Source: Diogma glabrata (Eukaryota > Arthropoda > Insecta > Diptera > Cylindrotomidae). Taken from it: 64,000 bases of DNA. The position numbers and the translations under genes are program-made. Under the pieces are notes generated by a model. The model was not told the DNA's origin and ran no database searches. It was given only the letters and a program-made list of their open reading frames with translations. This document shows positions 57,801 through 64,000 of this stretch, piece by piece (positions within the stretch are counted from its first letter, which is position 1; each line of letters opens with the position of its first letter). The stretch is from the NCBI GenBank assembly GCA_963693315.1, contig OY856188.1, positions 151,617,536-151,681,535 on the forward strand, given 5' to 3'.

Positions 57801-59086
57801 TCACACTTTGTTTTTAAAGTTTGTTGGGAGCATACAGACTTCATTCATTAATCAATTCTAATGACACTTTGGAAAAAGATGGGAACTTAAATGACAAGGA
57901 ACTGATTAGTTTTTGGACAATATTGGGATAAGTGGTACGGGGTCTCCCGAACACCTGTTTACTGTGTCATCATTTTTTCAATGTTTTTTGGGAGCACACA
58001 GCATTCGTTCGTGAACCAATTTTGATGACACTTTGGAAAAAAATGCAAACATGTATGGCAAAGAACTGATTAGTTTTTGAGCGATAGTGAACAAAGTGGT
58101 GGGGGGGTGTCCCATACACCTGTTTTTTTTTAAAGCTCAATAACATTTGTACCTGATAAACGAATTGGATGAAACTTTGTGCATAAGCATTTAGTATGAT
58201 TTACAAAAATTCTGCATCCCAACTTCCGGTTTTTTACTTCCGGTAAAAAATTATTTTCTTTAATTGTTGGCAGTTTTTTCAGTATCTTTATGCACACTAC
58301 AGCCTACAATACTGAAGTGATTATGATAAAACTTATGGAAAGGTTTCAATTAGTGTAAGAAGATAATTATCATCTCTTAGGACACATTGATCAAAGTGGC
58401 GGGGGATCTATCATACAACTGCTGACTTATCACACTTTGTTTTTAAAGTTTGTTGGGAGCATACAGATTTCATTCATTAATCAATTTTAATGGCACTTTG
58501 AAAAAAGATAAAGACTTTATTGACAAAGAATTGACTAGTTTTTGGACAATATTGGGATAAGTGGTGGGGTCCTCCCGAACACCTGTTTATTGTTTCAATG
58601 TTTGTTGGAAGCATACAACATTCGTTCGTTAAGTAATTTTGATTACACTTTGCAAAAAGATGCAAATATGTATGGCAAGGAACTGATTAGTTTTTTTAGC
58701 GATAGTGAACAAAGTGGTAGGGGGTCCTCCAAGCACCTATTATTTTGGAAGCTCAATAACTTCTGTACCTGATAATCGAGTTGGATGAAATTTGGTACAT
58801 ACACATTTAGTACGGTTTACAACAGTTCTGCATCCTTACTTCTGCTTTTTCACTTCCGATAAAAATTTTTTTACTTTTTCTCGTACAACAGAATTTATGT
58901 TTGTTGGGATACTACTGCCTGCTTTAATATTTTTATTATTAGAACTACGAAGTCCATAATATTGGTTAACTTTTAATTAAAGTATTTTATGGATATTAGC
59001 TCATTATATATCCAGAACACTATGTTTCCAGAGCTGTGGTGAAGTCAGCCTATGCATCAGCGTCGCAATATTTTTAATTAAACCTT
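54867..59086. repeat. Right inverted arm, five 629-bp units
   Basis: The reverse complement of 50151-54300. Inverted landmarks (CTTTATGCAC) are near 55771, 56400, 57029, 57657 and 58287, a spacing of 628-630. It ends with the reverse complement of the left terminal sequence. Confidence 0.85.
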
Positions 59087-60409
59087 CTGGTATACCACTT
59101 ATGATTATATACATACAGGTTGTAATTAAAACAAGAAAACAAGAAACTTGTAACAAAAAACACGTTTGAGTGTTCAAAGCAAAATTTTGTAAATACATGT
59201 TGATGTAAATCAGCAAAGGGATGTAAAAGATTCTCTATGTAAATCAGTTGATTTTAAGCAATAGATCGTTATTAGCTAGCTAGATACAAAATGCGTAGGT
59301 GTATCAATGGTCATAGTTAATTTGTAAGTAAATAATTCTATCTGTTGACATACGAGTTAACGTGGGATATTATACAACACTGGCAATAGCAGTGAGATCT
59401 TATTCTATCCTATTATGAAATATTGGGGTCTGTCATATTTTATTAGATGATTGGATTTATTGTTTAGTTATCAATTCAAAAAATTTAAGGAACACAAACA
59501 ATTAAAATTAGCGTCCATCAACATCGTTGAACGCATGTTGTTGCGGTGACCGTGATGTTAAAAGTTTTTATTTGTTGTTTTGATACATATTGTAATTCCT
59601 ACTACACAACACATTTTATTTAAAAAAAAAATAAAAACAATGGAAAATAAATTAATGATATGGCCACACTGAAAAAAAATTGAAGTTCATGACAACCTCA
59701 TTTCGAAGTTGGCAGTTGATTATTCATGCAAAGAAAAATTATTTGCAAACACTTTCACAGTGATTGGGACAACTACACGATAACATTTTCCTAACAACAG
59801 AATGAGGTTTATTTAAAATATAAAGTGTTATATCCAATATAACAGTAGTTGAATAAAGATAATAACTATTTCCCTGAAAAAACTTTCTTTGGCCTCATAT
59901 CATGAATTTTTCATTTTAAAGTTTAAGTATTTGAGATTAATTGAACTGTATTTTATTTTCACATAAATATTTCGTGTGATTGTCTCAACTTCATCGATTT
60001 ATAATTGTAGAGTTGTTGAAGCAATTTCGTAGTTTGATTCGCCACATGTGACCGCACGGTGAGGCTGAGACAATTGCATTTCGATTGGAAATAGGACATG
60101 TTTTTTCAGTGCAATATCAATGATTTGAAGACCAATATCAAAGACGTATTCCAATTGGTACCAATATAATAACTAGTAGGACTTTAAAATTTTTGGAATG
60201 TGAAACAGATGCCATCTACTTTAATAGATCTACTCCATCTACTCAAATAAAATGCATTTTAAGTTTTATTGCAAGTCATGGTTGGTTCGAAATATTTAAA
60301 CACGGCCATTTTTTTCAAAAATTTAAAATTAAAAAGCGCATTTATTGATTTAGATACAGCACAACAGTATGTACACACTAAAATTGAAATTAATTCCGGT
60401 ACATCTTAC
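59087..60409. other. No gene; possible small TIR pair
   Basis: CACACTGAAAAAAAA at 59666 and TTTTTTCAGTG ending about 60110 could be the ends of a MITE of about 445 bp. The match is only about 11 bases and no target duplication is clear. The rest is AT-rich. Confidence 0.35.
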
Positions 60410-60410
60410 T

Positions 60411-60526
60411 GTCCGGCAGCCAAATTCTGTAACTGTGAAGCAGTGAAGCATTAAAAATTCCTTCGTTTCTGTTCATTCAAAAACTTATCACTTTACCGCT
60501 TCACAACTACAGAATTTGGCTGCTGA
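60411..60526. repeat. Hairpin with 30-bp arms
   Basis: GCAGCCAAATTCTGTAACTG with the following GTGAAGC (about 60416-60445) pairs imperfectly with the GCTTCACAACTACAGAATTTGG block (about 60500-60525). It lies just before a transposase relic. Confidence 0.75.
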
Positions 60527-60589
60527 TCAGGTTTTCAATACTAAAGAGTGATTAGGCTTAGGTGGCAAAGCGGCCAGGTAAAAAGGAAT

Positions 60590-60960
60590 AAACAAATCTT
60601 TCCATTTATTGGAAGGCTAATACAAAAGCTTGGGATAAAGCCACATTGTTCATTGATTTGTCTCATAACTCTTACTACCAGAAGTAAAATAGTATTTAAT
60701 CAAAATAATATTTAAGGTTCTTCTTTTACTGGACAATGCTTCATGTCACCCTCAAGATTTGCAGCTTACAAATGGATAAATTGTATTTCTACCCAAAATT
60801 AAAACTTCTTTATTGCAACCATTGTACCAGAAGATAATAAATAATGCAACTACTTTCAACAACATGATCCGAATATTGAACTAGCTCTCCGATTTCTGCG
60901 AACTGTCAATGAATTTTTAAGTCAATATGAAGATGTTTGCAAGATTTAGCTAAAAATAGC
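60590..60960 (+). pseudogene. Jerky/Tigger-type (pogo) transposase relic, DDE domain
   Basis: Broken frames read IYWKANTKAWDKATLFIDL, then two stops and a shift, then FKVLLLLDNASCHPQDLQL, PKIKTSLLQPLYQKIINNAT. The LLLLDNA..HP followed by K-TSLLQP-YQ-I is the signature of the second catalytic aspartate region of pogo/Tigger/jerky transposases (usually LLLDNAP-HP and TTSLLQPLDQG). The DNA-binding domain and first aspartate are not visible. Several stops and frame changes show it is long dead. Confidence 0.75.
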
Positions 60961-61340
60961 ACAATTATTAGTTACAGATTTAACTTCCAAGTCGCACCGA
61001 ACTGAATCAAGTTAAGGTAAGTTTGATTTAGGTCAACATGCTAGTATGTGCATGCATAATTACTTTTTATTTTTCTGTGAATTTGTTATTGGTCATGTTA
61101 CATGTTTCTTTTTGAAAATCAATATAACTGTTATGTCGATATCTTATATGATTAAACTGGTGCTTTTATGTTTTACCGAATCTGTTTGTCGCCCAAGAAA
61201 CGACCAAAAACCCACGTTTTTCGTTTAACACGGTTTTCCATACAAAATTTATATTTTTGATTAACACGTTTTTATCAGGAACGTATCTACCGTGTAAAAC
61301 GGGGGTTAGGTGTAAATCAAATTCCAATAATTTCCGATGT
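60961..61340. other. AT-rich sequence, no feature recognised
   Basis: Small open frames only. It leads into a hairpin. Confidence 0.45.
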
Positions 61341-61446
61341 AAAGCGGAAATTACGAAATCCATAATCCAAAAAACTTACTAATTAACTATAGTTTTGTTA
61401 ATTAATAAGTTTTTTGGATTATGGATTTCGTAATTTCCGCTTTACT
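61341..61446. repeat. Near-perfect hairpin with 49-bp arms
   Basis: The left arm starts GTAAAGCGGAAATTACGAAA (61341) and the right arm ends TTTCGTAATTTCCGCTTTAC (61446). The loop is about 8-16 bases. It is likely a minimal MITE or a transposon end junction. Confidence 0.85.
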
Positions 61447-61834
61447 TACTAATTTAATTATTTTAAATCATTTGTCCAATAAGCAAAAATTACGAAATAC
61501 AAATAATAAGTTTACAAGTTTTTAATTGGTTTAACCAAATTCTAAATATTTCTATCAAACTTATTCCAAAACCTAATAATTAGTCAGTTGAATTTAATCC
61601 GAGAACGCGGTCACGAGAAAACTCATCAGTCGGGGGTCCAACCTCTTGCACCCCGAACCTGAGTTAAAATTTAAAATTAAAAAAGTCAGTCAGTTTAATT
61701 AAACACACCCTGGTCGACGCGAGAATGTTTTGGTTACCCGTGAAGTTACCACTAATCAAGTGTTTCAAAGAAAAAGTTTTGTGTTTAGAAGAAAATAATC
61801 TTTTTTCAAATCTTTTTTCAATTAATATAAAAGA

Positions 61835-62010
61835 AATAATATTTTACAAAATAATTTGTGTTTCAAAGAAAAAATTTAGAAAATAATATTTTTCAAAATA
61901 ATTTGTGTTTCAAAGAAAAAATTTAGAAAATAATATTTTACAAAATAATCTGTGTTTCAAAGAAAAAATTTAGAAATTAATATTTTACAGAATAATTCGT
62001 GTAATAATTC
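61835..62010. repeat. Minisatellite, unit about 54 bp
   Basis: TGTTTCAAAGAAAAAATTTA followed by GAAAATAATATTTTACAAAA repeats about three and a half times with small differences. Confidence 0.85.
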
Positions 62011-63095
62011 TTCAAAGAAAAAGTTTGTGTTCAGAGAAAATAGTCTTTTTTCTCAAAAATATTTAAAAAAAAATTTATTAATAAAGCCAAAAATTCAATT
62101 AAAATAAAATTCTGTTCAAAAGAAAAGTTGAGACTGGAACTACGAAACCAACACCAGGTAAGTCGATATACGAAATCGAGAGACCCCAACAAGTGTAGTA
62201 AACGGTTAAAGGAAACAATACCCCACGCATTTAACCCATTACCATTTGTTGTGCCTTACGGTGTTTAGTACATAATCAAAGTTCAGAGATTTATTTTCTA
62301 ATATTTTTTTATTTTTTATGAATATGATTTAATTTTAGAATATATCGTTAGATATAAACACAATTCAACTTAACTTACTGTTTCAGTGGATTAATTTATA
62401 ATTTATTAATTGGAAATTGTAATTTTATTTACAGATTATAAGATAGTTTACAACAATTATACACTATAATACACTGTAACTGGTTTGACATAGATATTTC
62501 ATACACATTTTATTTATTTATTGATATTCATGTATTATTTTATTTAGTAACTGAAATGATTCTTAATTTACTATGGAAATATAATTATTTCCACCATTCT
62601 ATATATCTTTCCGATTAGATTTTTGCTTAACACTCCACATATAATTTTTAACCATATTTTTTCCAACTGATTAGCTGAACTTTTGGATCTCTATTCTCAC
62701 AACTCACTTAACTCTTTAATTGAACTACTCAACTCTAAAAATTTGACTTCACTCTAATGTAAAATTCAACTCTTATTTTAAACCAACTTCACTATCTAAA
62801 TTCAACTTAACTTAATCTTAAATTTTCTTTTACTTAAATAGAAGAAAATTTTAAAAACAATTTAAAATTTTGCTTTCTAATTAAACAAATATAAACAAAA
62901 CAAAACATTTAATTTTAAAAACAATGCGGAAAAAAAATAATAATAATACGCGGAAACTCAAATTATACAGTTTTTTTCATGGTTTGTTTTTGTTTATATT
63001 TGTTTCGCTTATACAAGTTAATATAATACCAAGTTAATAATAAAATGTTGAAGGGTTATTATTTGTAAAGGGCCATTATTCGACATTGGCACTTT
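62011..63095. other. AT-rich sequence, possibly LTR body
   Basis: No ORF. Given the primer-site-like sequence at 63133, part of this could be a 5' LTR, but I could not find its left end or a second LTR. Confidence 0.35.
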
Positions 63096-63101
63096 ACACA
63101 T

Positions 63102-63143
63102 TGACGCAGCTGGTCCTCTAACACATTACAATTGGCGCAGCCG
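63102..63143 (+). promoter_or_regulatory. Probable gypsy primer binding site (tRNA-Ser), with upstream duplicate
   Basis: TGGCGCAGCCG at 63133-63143 follows ACACATTACAAT, as at the LTR/leader junction of 17.6/297-type gypsy elements primed by tRNA-Ser. A similar TTGACGCAGC stands 31 bases upstream (63102). The A-rich sequence after it suits a retrotransposon leader. The element continues beyond the window or is truncated by the TA repeat. Confidence 0.5.
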
Positions 63144-63567
63144 AATTTTGAGTCAGGAGACTCATAGGACAACCCTAAGCTCCGGAAAAAAGGTGAAAAT
63201 TTGCCAAGTTACAAAAGTATTGGTCAAAATTTTTTAAGTGAAATTAAAATAATCCAACAGGCACATCAAGGACTGTCCATCTTGTTACACCTTTGTAACC
63301 CATCAATTAAGCGAATCAACAGGGTCTTCAAGGAGACCCCACCTATAAAACGGGAAATTGGAATCTAAAATCTTCAAAATCAAAATAAAATCAAAAACAA
63401 AATCTACAATCAACTTCAACAATTTCCAGCGGAATTAGCTTAAAAATTTTAAGGTCAGAAAATTTATTTACAAACATTTTTTTTACCTTTTAATAATAAG
63501 AAAATGAAAAAACATTTATTAAATTTATTCTTCAAACATTTTTTAACAAATATAATTATAATATCTT
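63144..63567. other. A-rich leader-like sequence
   Basis: No ORF of note. Repeated CAAAATCAAAAT strings. Confidence 0.4.

Positions 63568-64000
<433 letters not shown>

Larger units (their letters stand above)
47001..59086. repeat. 12-kb palindromic satellite element (foldback-like)
   Basis: The outer ends AATATTGCGACGCTGATGCA (47003) and its reverse complement (ending 59077) match. The same end appears again at 50153. The layout is a partial arm (47001-50150), a complete arm (50151-54584), a spacer (54585-54866) and an inverted arm (54867-59086). Arms consist of about 629-bp units, each holding sub-blocks with ACCGGAAGT, GGACCCCCCACCACTTTG and TGCTCCCAACAAAC. Reading frames of about 105 codons recur in every unit in two frames, mostly from GTG, and carry no known domain. 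I treat them as repeat by-products. Confidence 0.85.

Noticed and set aside
60269..60454. 61-codon ORF as a gene
   Set aside because: It overlaps one arm of a hairpin and has no recognisable domain; it might be part of the decayed transposon but cannot be supported.

Overview
The window looks like intergenic or heterochromatic DNA from an arthropod, most likely an insect. It is strongly AT-rich and has no recognisable host gene. Almost every stretch I can identify is a transposable element or satellite: Polinton-type polymerase B, gypsy integrase, Jockey-, R1- and RTE-like non-LTR elements, and hAT-, pogo/Tigger- and MITE-like DNA elements. The species cannot be named from this sequence alone.

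Left third (1-16846): two copies of one palindromic element whose inverted arms carry the 3' half of a protein-primed DNA polymerase B and 1.1-kb tandem repeats rich in TGACGTCA. Copy 1 (about 1-11534) is interrupted by a nested stack of insertions: a 1.2-kb hairpin element, a TIR element holding a hAT relic, a TA-flanked MITE and an AT-rich hairpin. Copy 2 (about 12997-16846) lacks two of these and shows the empty sites. Between the copies lies a tandemly doubled gypsy integrase fragment.

Middle (17400-38130): a Jockey-like element (+ strand, 19174-20820, C-terminal tail at 37860-38129) appears split by an RTE-like element (- strand), which is itself split in its ORF by a 13.6-kb LTR element at 21875-35449. 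That element has near-identical 4,721-bp LTRs, a 4-bp target duplication, a perfect tRNA-Lys primer site and a 4.1-kb internal region with no gag-pol. It is therefore a LARD-like giant-LTR derivative. Removing it with one copy of the target duplication restores the RTE reading frame, so the order and recency of the insertions can be read directly.

Right part (38242-64000): a 2-kb TIR element, a pogo-like element with TA duplications, a fragment resembling an RTE 5' end, an R1-like non-LTR relic (44977-46570), a 12-kb palindromic satellite structure built of about 629-bp repeats (47001-59086), a jerky/Tigger transposase relic (about 60590-60960), several hairpins, a probable gypsy LTR/leader junction near 63130 and a long TA microsatellite. 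Nothing here forms a working pathway. The interest is in the nested structure and in element types that are poorly represented in animals.
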